From assembly GCF_026248825.1 (NCBI RefSeq), contig NZ_CP110973.1:3057001-3121000 (forward strand): a DNA stretch of 64,000 nt. Direction: 5' to 3'. Below are positions 1-7,977 of this stretch, piece by piece. Each line of letters begins with the position of its first letter. Within the stretch, counting starts at the first letter, position 1. This stretch comes from Larkinella insperata (GTDB lineage Bacteria; Bacteroidota; Bacteroidia; Cytophagales; Spirosomataceae). Both the position numbers and the translations under genes were made by a program. Under the pieces are notes generated by a model. The model did not search any database. It had not been told where the DNA came from and was given only the letters and a program-made list of their open reading frames with translations.

Positions 1-2
1 TG

Positions 3-272
3 AACCATGCCGCCCCGCCCGTGCTTGAATACCGTGTAACGGAAAAAGGTGATTACATCGAATTGCAACACCGGTGGATCGCCGAAACGTACGGGTTTAA
101 CATGCCCCTGAAATACCGGTTTGCCTACGGTCCGTGGCATACGTTGTACCCGACGCGGGAATGGCAAACAACGCTCATCCGCCGGTCGAACGGGTGGTTG
201 AACTTTGCGTACGAATTGCAGTATTTTGGCACCAAACACATGGATCTTAGTAACTTAAAACAACAGGAATAA
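3..272 (+). CDS. C-terminal end of a probable M1-family aminopeptidase (5' part outside window)
   Basis: The reading frame is open from the left edge (N-H-A-A-P-P-V...), so this is the last ~89 codons of a longer protein and the GTG at 21 is not a start. The residues 'GFNMPLKY' followed by 'PTREWQTT' resemble the C-terminal beta-sandwich of Bacteroidota M1 zinc aminopeptidases, where a 'D/GFxMPxK' strand precedes a 'PTxxWQ' strand. The catalytic HExxH part would lie outside the window, so the family call rests only on this tail. It ends 7 bp before the next gene, with which it is probably co-transcribed. Confidence 0.45.
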   Translation, partial: NHAAPPVLEYRVTEKGDYIELQHRWIAETYGFNMPLKYRFAYGPWHTLYPTREWQTTLIRRSNGWLNFAYELQYFGTKHMDLSNLKQQE

Positions 273-279
273 GGTCGTC

Positions 280-1041
280 ATGCGCTTCCCAAAAACGATT
301 TTTATCCCGGTTCTGGCGCTGCTGCTGGCGGCCTGTCAGTCGGGATACCACCTGACGAACCAGGCTTACAGCCGCATTCAGGTGGATTCGCTGGCGGCTC
401 CGGCAGACAGCGGTATGGCCCGATTTCTGCACCCCTACAGCCAGCAGCTCGGTCAGACCATGAACGAGGTGCTGGTTACGTCGGCGGTACCGCTCAACAA
501 AGCCAAGCCGGAATCGGCCCTGAACAACATGCTCGCGGATGCCATCCTGCAATACGGTCAGCAGAAGCTGGGCCAACCCGTTGACTGCTCGCACCTGAAC
601 TACGGCGGCATCCGGATCAGCCTGCCGCAAGGCCCCATCCGGATCGGTAACATTTACGAAGTGATGCCGTTCGACAACCAGCTAACCCTGCTGACGCTGA
701 AAGGCTCGATGCTTCGCGAATTTTTCGAATATTTCATCGGCAATCAGGCGGAAGAAAACGCGCTGATTGTGGGCGGGGCTCGGGTTACGATCAAGAACAA
801 CCTCCTGACCGCCATTGAGTTCACGAACGGCCGAACGTTTGACCCCAACCAGAATTACACGGTTTTGGTGAGTGATTACATCGCCAACCGGGGCGGTGGA
901 ACGGCTTTTCTCAAAGATGCCGTTCGTCGGCAGGACTTCGCCGTCACCATTCGGGATGTTTTCATTGATTATTTTCGACAACTCGGCAAATCCGGCCAAC
1001 CCATAACTCCCACGATCGATGGACGCATCTCAATCCAGTAG
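280..1041 (+). CDS. 5'-nucleotidase C-terminal (substrate-binding) domain lipoprotein
   Basis: 253-residue exported lipoprotein: basic start, hydrophobic core and lipobox LLLAAC with Cys at about residue 19. The rest is the C-terminal domain of UshA-type 5'-nucleotidases, with 'NMLADAIL', 'NYGGIRISLPQG', 'IYEVMPFDNQL' and 'YIANRGGGTAFL' matching its conserved blocks in order. In the classical fused enzyme this domain binds the nucleotide base and follows the metallophosphatase domain. Here it is a separate gene placed upstream, overlapping the phosphatase gene by 23 bp. The two products probably associate in the periplasm or at a membrane face to act on nucleotides or related phosphoesters. 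The pairing is inferred from gene overlap and domain complementarity. Confidence 0.88.
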   Translation: MRFPKTIFIPVLALLLAACQSGYHLTNQAYSRIQVDSLAAPADSGMARFLHPYSQQLGQTMNEVLVTSAVPLNKAKPESALNNMLADAILQYGQQKLGQPVDCSHLNYGGIRISLPQGPIRIGNIYEVMPFDNQLTLLTLKGSMLREFFEYFIGNQAEENALIVGGARVTIKNNLLTAIEFTNGRTFDPNQNYTVLVSDYIANRGGGTAFLKDAVRRQDFAVTIRDVFIDYFRQLGKSGQPITPTIDGRISIQ

Positions 1042-1942
1042 ACGCCAGTTTCTGAAAACATTCGGTACAGCCGCCGTGGTGGGCAGCTTGGCGCCGGAGG
1101 TTTGGGCCAAACCGAGAACCACGAACCTGACCATTCTGCACACCAACGACGTACACAGCCGACTGGAACCGTTTCCGATGGACGGCAGTCGCAACGCCGG
1201 GCGGGGCGGGATTGTACGGCGGGCCACGCTGATCGAGCAAATCCGGAAAGAACAACCGAATGTGTTGCTGTTCGACGCGGGCGATATTTTCCAGGGAACG
1301 CCGTATTTCAATCTGTACAAGGGGGAGCCGGAAATTCTGGCCATGAACCGGATGCACTACGACGCCGGAACCATCGGCAATCACGATTTCGACGGCGGCA
1401 TGGACAACATGGTGACGCAGTTTGGAAAAGCCGCGTTTCCGTTTCTGATTGCCAACTACGACTTCAAAAATACCGCCATGAACGGCCGAACGGAGCCGTA
1501 CCGGGTTTTCAGAAAAGACGGTTTGAAGATTGGGGTTTTCGGGTTGGGCATTCAACCGGAAGGCTTGATCACGAAAGAGCTGTACCGGGAAACCCGCTAT
1601 CTGGACCCCGTCGAAACGGCCAATGCGGTGGCGGCTACCTTACGGAATGCAAAGAAATGTGATTACGTAATCTGCCTGTCGCACCTGGGTTATCAGTACA
1701 GCGACAAAACCATCTCCGACCGGGTGCTGGCGTCCAGAAGCCGCAACATCGATCTGATCATTGGGGGCCATACACACACGTTTCTGGACGCGCCCGTCAA
1801 CGTGCTCAATCAGGACGGTCTGCCGGTTTTGATTAACCAGGTCGGGTTTGCGGGCATTTACCTGGGGCGCATTGATTTGACGTTCGAGCGGGGCAAAGCG
1901 AAGATGGCTACCAACGGAAAGGCCGTTGACGTGAAATCCTGA
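1019..1942 (+). CDS. Tat-exported metallophosphatase, catalytic half of a 5'-nucleotidase
   Basis: 307 residues with an N-terminal twin-arginine signal (SRRQFLKT followed by a hydrophobic stretch and 'VWAKP'), so it is probably exported folded with its metals. The calcineurin-like signature motifs are all present: 'ILHTNDVHSRLEP', 'DAGDIFQGTPY', 'GTIGNHDFDGG', and a C-terminal 'GGHTHTF', which together ligate a dinuclear metal centre. It stops after the phosphatase domain and lacks the C-terminal domain normally fused in UshA-type enzymes. That domain is encoded by the overlapping upstream gene. The preserved catalytic residues suggest an active 5'-nucleotidase or cyclic-phosphodiesterase; the exact substrate is not visible from sequence. 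Confidence 0.9.
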   Translation: MDASQSSRRQFLKTFGTAAVVGSLAPEVWAKPRTTNLTILHTNDVHSRLEPFPMDGSRNAGRGGIVRRATLIEQIRKEQPNVLLFDAGDIFQGTPYFNLYKGEPEILAMNRMHYDAGTIGNHDFDGGMDNMVTQFGKAAFPFLIANYDFKNTAMNGRTEPYRVFRKDGLKIGVFGLGIQPEGLITKELYRETRYLDPVETANAVAATLRNAKKCDYVICLSHLGYQYSDKTISDRVLASRSRNIDLIIGGHTHTFLDAPVNVLNQDGLPVLINQVGFAGIYLGRIDLTFERGKAKMATNGKAVDVKS

Positions 1943-1989
1943 GCCGAAAACGAACGTTTACGTTAGTCGTTTGAAACCTTACCGAATCG

Positions 1990-2024
1990 ATTCGAGTTAT
2001 CCAGACATATCGTTTAACTCGAAT
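1990..2024. promoter_or_regulatory. 10-bp inverted repeat just upstream of the NADH dehydrogenase start
   Basis: ATTCGAGTTA at 1990-1999 and its exact reverse complement TAACTCGAAT at 2015-2024 are separated by 15 bases. The right arm ends 4 bases before the ATG at 2029. It could be a repressor operator or an mRNA hairpin hiding the start region. The sequence gives no way to choose. Confidence 0.5.
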
Positions 2025-2028
2025 AATC

Positions 2029-3360
2029 ATGAACCCGAATATTCCACGTACTGATCGAAAGCGTGTAGTGATTGTGGGGGCAGGGTTCGGAGGGTTGCGG
2101 CTGGCCCGCAAACTCTCAAGCCGGAAAGAGTTTCAGGTCGTTCTGATCAATAAAAATAACTTCCACGAATTTCAGCCACTCTATTACCAGGTGGCCACTT
2201 CCGGTCTGGAAGCCAGTTCCATTCTTTTTCCACTGCGGGCGGTTTTTCAAAACTGCAAAAACGTACACATCCGGGTTACAACCGTTACGATGGTGCATCC
2301 GGATACCAAAACCATCGACACGGGTCTTGGTCCGATTGAGTACGACTACCTGGTGGTTGCCATCGGCGCCGACACGAATTTCTTCGGACAGCAAAACATC
2401 ATCGAGCGGGCGTTGCCCATGAAGTCGGTTTCGGAGGCCATTACGCTTCGGAATCGGATGTTGCAGAATTTCGAAGATGCCCTTTCCGTCGATAGTGTGG
2501 ACGAAAAAGAAGGTTTTTTGAACGTCGTCGTAGTGGGAGGAGGCCCAACGGGTGTCGAATTGTGCGGAACGTTTGCCGAAATGCGCAAAACCGTCCTGCC
2601 GAGCGACTATCCTGAACTGGATTTCCGGATGATGAAGATCTACCTGGTTGAATCCGGTGCGGAATTGCTGGGGCCGATGTCGCAGGAGTCGCAGGTTAAA
2701 TCGCTGCAATACCTGGAAAAACTCGGCGTCATCGTACGACTCAAAACGCGGGTTACGGATTTCGACGGACGCATCGTGTACATGAACGACGGTACTACCA
2801 TCCGGACCAACAACCTGGTTTGGGCGGCTGGCGTCCGGGCCAACGCCCTCAACGGCCTACCGGCGGAAGCGCTTGGGCGGGGCGGACGGCTGATGGTCAA
2901 CCGGTTTAGCCAGGTGCAGGGTTTCACGGATATCTTCGCCATCGGTGACATTGCGTTGATGACGGAGGAGAAATACCCCGACGGCCACCCGCAGATTGCC
3001 CAACCGGCCATCCAGCAGGGCAAACACCTGGCCGAAAACCTGATTCGTTCGCTGAAAGGTAAACCGATGGAGGAATTCAACTACAAAGACCTCGGCACAA
3101 TGGCGACGATTGGGCGCGGAAAAGCCGTGGTCGATTTACCGTTCTGGAGTTTTCAGGGTGTTTTTGCCTGGATGGTGTGGCTGTTTGTGCACCTGATGGC
3201 GATTGTCGGCGTGAAAAACCGGCTCCTGATTTTAGTCAACTGGGCCTGGAATTACCTGAGCGACGACCAGTCCTTGCGGCTGATCATCAAGCCAAAACTG
3301 CCGAAAGGTAATCTGGAAGCCATCAAGCAGAAGGTCGACGATCAGTTGGTGACAAAATAG
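2029..3360 (+). CDS. ndh: type II NADH:quinone oxidoreductase (NDH-2)
   Basis: 443-residue two-Rossmann flavoprotein. The first dinucleotide fold near the N-terminus has 'VIVGAGFGGLRLARKL' for FAD; the second, near residue 165, has 'VVVGGGPTGVELCG' for NADH. The FAD ribityl-binding 'DIFAIGDIAL' lies near residue 300, and the C-terminal region has a hydrophobic stretch (around 'WMVWLFVHLMAIVGV') typical of NDH-2 membrane anchoring. It would oxidise cytosolic NADH and reduce menaquinone without pumping ions. Complex I genes start 0.9 kb downstream, so two NADH entry routes to the quinone pool lie side by side. A perfect 10-bp inverted repeat precedes the start. Confidence 0.92.
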   Translation: MNPNIPRTDRKRVVIVGAGFGGLRLARKLSSRKEFQVVLINKNNFHEFQPLYYQVATSGLEASSILFPLRAVFQNCKNVHIRVTTVTMVHPDTKTIDTGLGPIEYDYLVVAIGADTNFFGQQNIIERALPMKSVSEAITLRNRMLQNFEDALSVDSVDEKEGFLNVVVVGGGPTGVELCGTFAEMRKTVLPSDYPELDFRMMKIYLVESGAELLGPMSQESQVKSLQYLEKLGVIVRLKTRVTDFDGRIVYMNDGTTIRTNNLVWAAGVRANALNGLPAEALGRGGRLMVNRFSQVQGFTDIFAIGDIALMTEEKYPDGHPQIAQPAIQQGKHLAENLIRSLKGKPMEEFNYKDLGTMATIGRGKAVVDLPFWSFQGVFAWMVWLFVHLMAIVGVKNRLLILVNWAWNYLSDDQSLRLIIKPKLPKGNLEAIKQKVDDQLVTK

Positions 3361-3375
3361 ATATTAGTCAACAAA

Positions 3376-3408
3376 TTTGACTATCTCTCGAATTGGAGTA
3401 TAAATTTG
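3376..3408 (+). promoter_or_regulatory. Bacteroidota-type promoter for the fatty acid hydroxylase gene
   Basis: TTTGAC-like -33 element (TTTG at 3376-3379) and a -7 element TAAATTTG at 3401-3408 fit the TTTG / TAnnTTTG pattern of the Bacteroidota primary sigma factor, with 21 bases between them. The ATG at 3470 follows after a ~55-base leader. Confidence 0.5.
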
Positions 3409-3469
3409 CGCTGAATATACACACCCATCGCCACCGCGTCCCCTAGCGTTAGGCAGATTTTAACTGTTT

Positions 3470-4102
3470 ATGAACATGGAACCAACAATAACCAAAAACA
3501 AAGTAAGACCCAAAAATAATGGTACCAAACCGTTGTTCGAGAACCCGATTCTGGAACGCCTGTCGCGGACCCATATTTCTGTTCCCATTACAATCTATTT
3601 GGTAACTTCTACCTTTTTCTGCTGGTACGCGTTTGCCTACACCGACATGTCAGCCGCCTGGATTGGCTTCCTGTTTCTTGCGGGCATAACGGTGTTCACG
3701 CTGGTTGAGTACGCTGTTCACCGGGGCGTTTTCCACATGGAAACTAATACGCCAGCGAAAGCCAAAATTCAGTACACGTTCCACGGCATTCACCACGAAT
3801 ACCCGAAAGACAAAACGCGGCTGGCAATGCCCCCGGCTGCGGCTATCTTTGTCGGAGCGGCTTTGTTCGCCGTTATGTTTTTGCTGCTGGGTGAAGCGTC
3901 ATACGCCTTTTTCCCCGGTTTCCTGGTCGGTTATTCCGGTTATTTGTTCGTGCATTTTATCGTACACGCCTACGCACCGCCCAAAAACATTTTTAAGTGG
4001 CTCTGGATTAACCACTCGGTTCACCACTACAAGGATCACGACAAAAACTACGGGGTTTCTTCTCCCGTCTGGGATTACGTTTTCGGAACGTACATGAAAT
4101 AA
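3470..4102 (+). CDS. membrane fatty acid hydroxylase / sterol-desaturase family protein
   Basis: 210 residues with about four hydrophobic segments and the histidine clusters of the di-iron fatty acid hydroxylase superfamily: 'VHRGVFHME', 'HGIHHEYP', 'HFIVHAY' and 'NHSVHHYKDHDKNYG'. These His residues hold the di-iron centre on the cytoplasmic face. The spacing and the 'HHEYP.D..RL..PP' block are closest to fatty acid 2-hydroxylases (FA2H/Scs7 type, here without a cytochrome b5 domain). A likely role is 2-hydroxylation of sphingolipid or other lipid acyl chains, since sphingolipids occur in Bacteroidota. Substrate is inference. A second in-frame ATG at 3476 is an alternative start. Confidence 0.85.
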   Translation: MNMEPTITKNKVRPKNNGTKPLFENPILERLSRTHISVPITIYLVTSTFFCWYAFAYTDMSAAWIGFLFLAGITVFTLVEYAVHRGVFHMETNTPAKAKIQYTFHGIHHEYPKDKTRLAMPPAAAIFVGAALFAVMFLLLGEASYAFFPGFLVGYSGYLFVHFIVHAYAPPKNIFKWLWINHSVHHYKDHDKNYGVSSPVWDYVFGTYMK

Positions 4103-4163
4103 ATCGGAACCGGAGCGATCCGGCGCCGGGTTTACGCGGATTAAAAGATTAACTATGACTACT

Positions 4164-4198
4164 TTTGTCCTGTTGATCTTTTGATCCGCGTAATTTTG
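4164..4198 (+). promoter_or_regulatory. probable promoter of the nuoABC operon
   Basis: TAATTTTG at 4191-4198 matches the Bacteroidota -7 pattern TAnnTTTG. TTTG at 4164-4167 is a possible -33 element with a slightly long 23-base spacer. nuoA starts at 4228. Confidence 0.45.
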
Positions 4199-4227
4199 TT
4201 TTTAGACCGTTCCCTTCCGTCGTCCCT

Positions 4228-4692
4228 ATGCTTTCCGATTTTGGCATCATATTACTGTTCATCATTACCGGCCTGGCGTTCGTTGGGCTGATTTTGTTTG
4301 TGGGGGGGCTGCTGCGGCCCAACCGCCCAAACATCGAAAAACTAACGACGTACGAGTCCGGTGAGGAACCCGTTGGCAACGCTAATGTCCAGTTCAACAT
4401 TCGATTTTACGTGGTTGCTATCATCTTTGTTTTATTCGATGTCGAACTGGTTTTTCTGTTTCCGTGGGCAACGGTTTTTGGTCAAAAAACGTTGATTGAA
4501 GAGACGGATGGCCTCTGGGGCTGGCTGGCGCTGACGGAAATGGTTGTTTTTGTGGCCTTACTGGCCCTCGGACTGGCGTATGCCTGGGTAAAAGGGTTTC
4601 TGGACTGGGTAAAACCGGAACCGAAGATACCGGAAGTAAAAACCAGCGTACCGGCCTCCCTGTACGAAAAAGTAAATCAGAAATATAAATAG
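4228..4692 (+). CDS. nuoA: NADH-quinone oxidoreductase subunit A
   Basis: 154-residue membrane subunit of complex I with three hydrophobic helices. The conserved loop 'YESGEEPVGNANVQFNIRFY' followed by 'FVLFDVELVFLFPWA' is diagnostic of NuoA/ND3; its acidic and loop residues lie at the junction of the quinone tunnel and the proton-pumping arm. The C-terminus is extended by about 25 hydrophilic residues compared with short NuoA proteins. It starts an operon with nuoB (25 bp downstream) and nuoC, driven by a recognisable -7 element upstream. Confidence 0.95.
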   Translation: MLSDFGIILLFIITGLAFVGLILFVGGLLRPNRPNIEKLTTYESGEEPVGNANVQFNIRFYVVAIIFVLFDVELVFLFPWATVFGQKTLIEETDGLWGWLALTEMVVFVALLALGLAYAWVKGFLDWVKPEPKIPEVKTSVPASLYEKVNQKYK

Positions 4693-4717
4693 AGCCTTTT
4701 AGGCCGGAAAATAAACA

Positions 4718-5263
4718 ATGAGTGGTCTACTTGATCAACGATTTAAATCTGGTGAGGGGGGCGTTTTGCTGACCACCGCCGAAGACTTGCTGAACTGGGC
4801 GCGGCTGTCGTCGCTGTGGCCGATGGGCTTCGGGTTGGCCTGCTGCGCCATCGAAATGATGCAGACCTTTGCCTCGGGATATGATCTGGAGCGGTTCGGA
4901 ATTTTTCCGCGCCCTTCCCCCCGGCAGTCGGATGTAATGATTGTATCCGGAACGGTAACGTTTAAGATGGCGGACCGCATCCGGCGCTTGTACGAACAGA
5001 TGCCGGAACCCCGGTATGTGATTTCGATGGGTTCGTGTTCCAACTGCGGAGGGCCGTACTGGCAGCACGGCTACCACGTGGTCAAGGGGGTCGACCGGAT
5101 TATTCCCGTTGATGTGTACGTGCCGGGCTGCCCCCCGCGTCCCGAAGCCCTGATTGGTGGGTTTCTGAAACTTCAGGAAAAAATCCGGAATGCCCGGCTG
5201 ACGGAAGAACCCGCGCCGACGGCGTTGCTGGCGATGGAAGCAGAAGAACCCGCAAAAGTTTGA
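4718..5263 (+). CDS. nuoB: NADH-quinone oxidoreductase subunit B
   Basis: 181 residues. Carries the four cysteines for the N2 [4Fe-4S] cluster next to the quinone site: adjacent cysteines in 'GLACCAIEMM', then 'GSCSNCGGPY' and 'VPGCPPRPEAL'. 'FGIFPRPSPRQSDVMIVSGT' is also typical. It is a peripheral-arm subunit passing electrons to quinone. The gene follows nuoA closely, but the next gene is not nuoC: a small lipoprotein gene is inserted 57 bp downstream. Confidence 0.96.
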   Translation: MSGLLDQRFKSGEGGVLLTTAEDLLNWARLSSLWPMGFGLACCAIEMMQTFASGYDLERFGIFPRPSPRQSDVMIVSGTVTFKMADRIRRLYEQMPEPRYVISMGSCSNCGGPYWQHGYHVVKGVDRIIPVDVYVPGCPPRPEALIGGFLKLQEKIRNARLTEEPAPTALLAMEAEEPAKV

Positions 5264-5320
5264 GCGACAATCCAACCCATCGAAAAGCAGAAGGGTCATA
5301 GAAAATAAAAGAAAATTGCT

Positions 5321-5668
5321 ATGAAAACGACACTGCTGATTTTGTCGACGGTATTCTGCCTGGCGATGTGCCGGGAGTCCGACGATCCGACCGGTCCTGA
5401 ACTTCGGAACGACGTAATGGTGTATGAAAACGGCCTGGCCTACGACGGGTGTGAAACCCACGTGGCGCTGAACTGGAACGATCCGAAAAAAGTGGTTCGC
5501 TACGCTCCCGATGCGGAGTCGGTTGCGCTGCTCGAAAGCTTTCTGGGCAACGAAGCGCAGAAGCAGGGCAATATTATCTACAAATTCACGGATCGGAAGA
5601 AAACCGTTCAATGCGGCTGGGGATCTAAATTTGAAGCCGACGAGATCACGGTTGTCTCGATTCGTTAA
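5321..5668 (+). CDS. small hypothetical lipoprotein inserted between nuoB and nuoC
   Basis: 115 residues. The N-terminus MKTTLLILSTVFCLAMC looks like a lipoprotein signal with the Cys at residue 17 as the lipid attachment site, although Met at -1 is not ideal. The mature part contains 'YDGCETHVALNW' and 'QCGWGSKFEADEI', giving two further cysteines that could pair. I do not recognise a named family. It lies 57 bp after nuoB and 8 bp before nuoC on the same strand, so it is almost certainly in the same transcript. A role in complex I assembly is possible but not supported by any motif. The N-terminus resembles that of the lipoprotein encoded at 7978-8337. Confidence 0.7.
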   Translation: MKTTLLILSTVFCLAMCRESDDPTGPELRNDVMVYENGLAYDGCETHVALNWNDPKKVVRYAPDAESVALLESFLGNEAQKQGNIIYKFTDRKKTVQCGWGSKFEADEITVVSIR

Positions 5669-5676
5669 CTTACGGA

Positions 5677-6174
5677 ATGACTTTTTCTGAAATCACCGAT
5701 CTGCTGATGGCCCAATTTGGCCCCGAAATTATTCAGCAGACCAATACTAACAATCCGCAACCGTTCCTCGTTGTGCAGACGTCCGCCCTTGCTGAGATGG
5801 GCCAGTTTCTGCACAACGACGAACGGCTGTTTTTTGATTTTCTGGCCTGCATGACCGGCATCGACAACGGCCCGCAGGCCAATACCATGGAGGTGGTCTA
5901 CAACCTGACCTCCATACCGTATGAACACAATCTGACGCTGAAGGTCGTGGTGCCGCGCAACGCAGAAGGCGAACCACTGCCTGCCGTGCCCACAGTTAAC
6001 CACATTTGGCGGACCGCCGACTGGCACGAGCGGGAAATCTACGATTTGGTGGGAATCCGGTTCGACGGGCATCCGGATTTGCGCCGGATTCTGCTGCCAA
6101 CCGACTGGCAGGGGCATCCGCTGCGAAAAGATTACCAGGATATGGAAACTTACCACGGGGTGAAGGTGAAATAG
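5677..6174 (+). CDS. nuoC: NADH-quinone oxidoreductase subunit C
   Basis: 165 residues, the length of a stand-alone NuoC rather than a NuoCD fusion. The 30-kDa subunit signature is complete near the C-terminus: 'HEREIYDLVGIRFDGHPDLR' followed by 'RILLPTDWQGHPLRKDY'. It belongs to the peripheral arm, contacting NuoB and NuoD. In most operons nuoD follows directly, but here the downstream same-strand gene is unrelated and no other nuo gene is in the window, so the rest of complex I must be encoded elsewhere. Confidence 0.95.
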   Translation: MTFSEITDLLMAQFGPEIIQQTNTNNPQPFLVVQTSALAEMGQFLHNDERLFFDFLACMTGIDNGPQANTMEVVYNLTSIPYEHNLTLKVVVPRNAEGEPLPAVPTVNHIWRTADWHEREIYDLVGIRFDGHPDLRRILLPTDWQGHPLRKDYQDMETYHGVKVK

Positions 6175-6259
6175 CCCGTGCACTCGGTATCGTTTGGTAG
6201 TATGCAGCAGGCAGTTTAACTTGTCTTCATTTCTGAATTGACCAGATGACTTTGCCTCC

Positions 6260-7945
6260 ATGCCAACGTTACGCCATATCCGATTTGCGGTTTCCACTTC
6301 GCTGTTAACCCTGCTTTTTGCTTTTTCGTCAGCCAGCTACGCGCAGTCCAAGACTGATTCGATAACGGTGAAAGGGCGAATTAAAAACCTGACGATTCAA
6401 CTGTATCGTCAAAGCCCTAACGTTACCATTGCGCGCAATAATATTCTACAGGCCAGCCGCGAAATGGCCCGCCCGGCTCCGCTCCAACCCGACGGTTCGT
6501 TTCAGGTGACGCTGCCGCTGGTGTATCCCTACGAAGAATTATATTTCAATTTTGGCCAGATTTCAACGGCTTTCTTGGCTTCGGCTGGTACCGTTGAAAT
6601 TGCGGTGGACGCGGATTCCCTGTTTTTGTCCGAAGCGCCTTTCCGATTTAGCGGTACTAATGCTCAGGTAAACAACCAGTTGACGCGCTACAAAGCCTTT
6701 GAATTTAAGAACAGACCCAAGATTGATAACCGTCAGCTCTCGCGTCGGGTGGCCGGTCGGTCGGCGGAAGACAGCCGCAAAATTCTGACCAACGAGTTTA
6801 TGACCACCTACGAAAAGTACCGTCAGACGAACGAGGTGCTGCCGCTGCTGGATCAATACATCAACTCGGTAATCCGCTACGAAGTTGCGGCTTTTCTGTA
6901 CGACAAGGCCCTGGCCGAACAGGACAGCCGGCTGGAAACAACCGTATCCGTTAGCAGCCTGCGCCCCGCCGACGATCGGTTTCTGACGGTTCAGCGGACC
7001 ACGGCGATGGAACGGTTTGCCGAATACGCCGGAGCCCGCGTCCCGGACTTATCACTGACGAGTTCAGGGCGGAGTATTCCCATCAGCACCTTTGCCGGTC
7101 TGGTCGACCGTTATGTGACGGATTTGTCCGAAACCGAGCGGTCCCGAATCCGGGAACTGAAAACCGCCAAAACGGGGCAAAACCGCGATATAACGATGCT
7201 GCAACGGATTATGCAGCGAAATGACGAGAAACTATCCAAACTGCTGACCTACGAAACCACGATGGCTCAGTACCGAAAAGTGGTCGACAGTACGGGTTTG
7301 GAATACATGAAAGCGCATTTTCTGGCTATGAACATGGCAACCATCGAGTTGAAAAACCAGGAGTTGCTCTATCAGCACATCAGACCGCAGGTAGCCGATC
7401 CGTATTACCGGCTTTCGCTGGAGGAATTGTATCGGCTGGAGGTCAAAGACAGCGCGACGGTGCGGGAAGTCGCGGGGAAATTTACGGATCGGCAGCTTGA
7501 TGAACCCGTTGAGGTGTTGTCGGGCGTAACCCTGCTGCGGTCCAGTCTGTACGGGAAAGAGTTTATTCAGCAATTGCAAAAACAGGCGCAGGGCCGCCTG
7601 ATTTACGTGTTGGCCTGGTCGACAGACGTGGAGCCCTCACGCCAGGAAGTGCTGGCGTCCCAGGCCATTCAGGAGCAGCTCTCCGGTCGGGACATTCTGT
7701 TTGCGTACGTATGCAGCAACGAAACCTCGATGAACCATTGGCGGGAGTGGGTAGCCAAAAACAAACCAAAGGGCCTGCACGTCTACGTGGATCAGGACCA
7801 GCTCCTCAATTTGATGGGCACCCTGCGTTCCGAGTCGATTCCGGCCGCCGGGTTGCTGGGCCGCGACGGCAAGATCATCAAGCGGGATGCCCCGCTGCCC
7901 TCCCGACCCGATGAGGTGCTAAAACTCATTCGGGAAAAAATATAG
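6260..7945 (+). CDS. exported protein with a thioredoxin-like C-terminal domain lacking the CxxC pair
   Basis: 561 residues with a Sec signal peptide cleaved near 'SASYAQS'. The N-terminal part (about 35-130) looks like a DUF4369-type beta domain, the middle (130-430) is largely helical, and the last ~120 residues look like a TlpA/thioredoxin fold: a strand 'RLIYVLAWSTDVEPSR', a middle strand 'DILFAYVC', and a cis-proline-type loop 'ESIPAAGLLGRDGKI'. At the position of the usual WCxxC motif the protein has 'WSTDVEPSR' with no cysteine, so disulfide exchange by this domain is unlikely. It could be a chaperone or binding domain. It starts 85 bp after nuoC and may be co-expressed. Function unknown. 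Confidence 0.65.
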   Translation: MPTLRHIRFAVSTSLLTLLFAFSSASYAQSKTDSITVKGRIKNLTIQLYRQSPNVTIARNNILQASREMARPAPLQPDGSFQVTLPLVYPYEELYFNFGQISTAFLASAGTVEIAVDADSLFLSEAPFRFSGTNAQVNNQLTRYKAFEFKNRPKIDNRQLSRRVAGRSAEDSRKILTNEFMTTYEKYRQTNEVLPLLDQYINSVIRYEVAAFLYDKALAEQDSRLETTVSVSSLRPADDRFLTVQRTTAMERFAEYAGARVPDLSLTSSGRSIPISTFAGLVDRYVTDLSETERSRIRELKTAKTGQNRDITMLQRIMQRNDEKLSKLLTYETTMAQYRKVVDSTGLEYMKAHFLAMNMATIELKNQELLYQHIRPQVADPYYRLSLEELYRLEVKDSATVREVAGKFTDRQLDEPVEVLSGVTLLRSSLYGKEFIQQLQKQAQGRLIYVLAWSTDVEPSRQEVLASQAIQEQLSGRDILFAYVCSNETSMNHWREWVAKNKPKGLHVYVDQDQLLNLMGTLRSESIPAAGLLGRDGKIIKRDAPLPSRPDEVLKLIREKI

Positions 7946-7977
7946 GCGATGGGCGGCTCTTTCGTTCTGTTAAGCCG

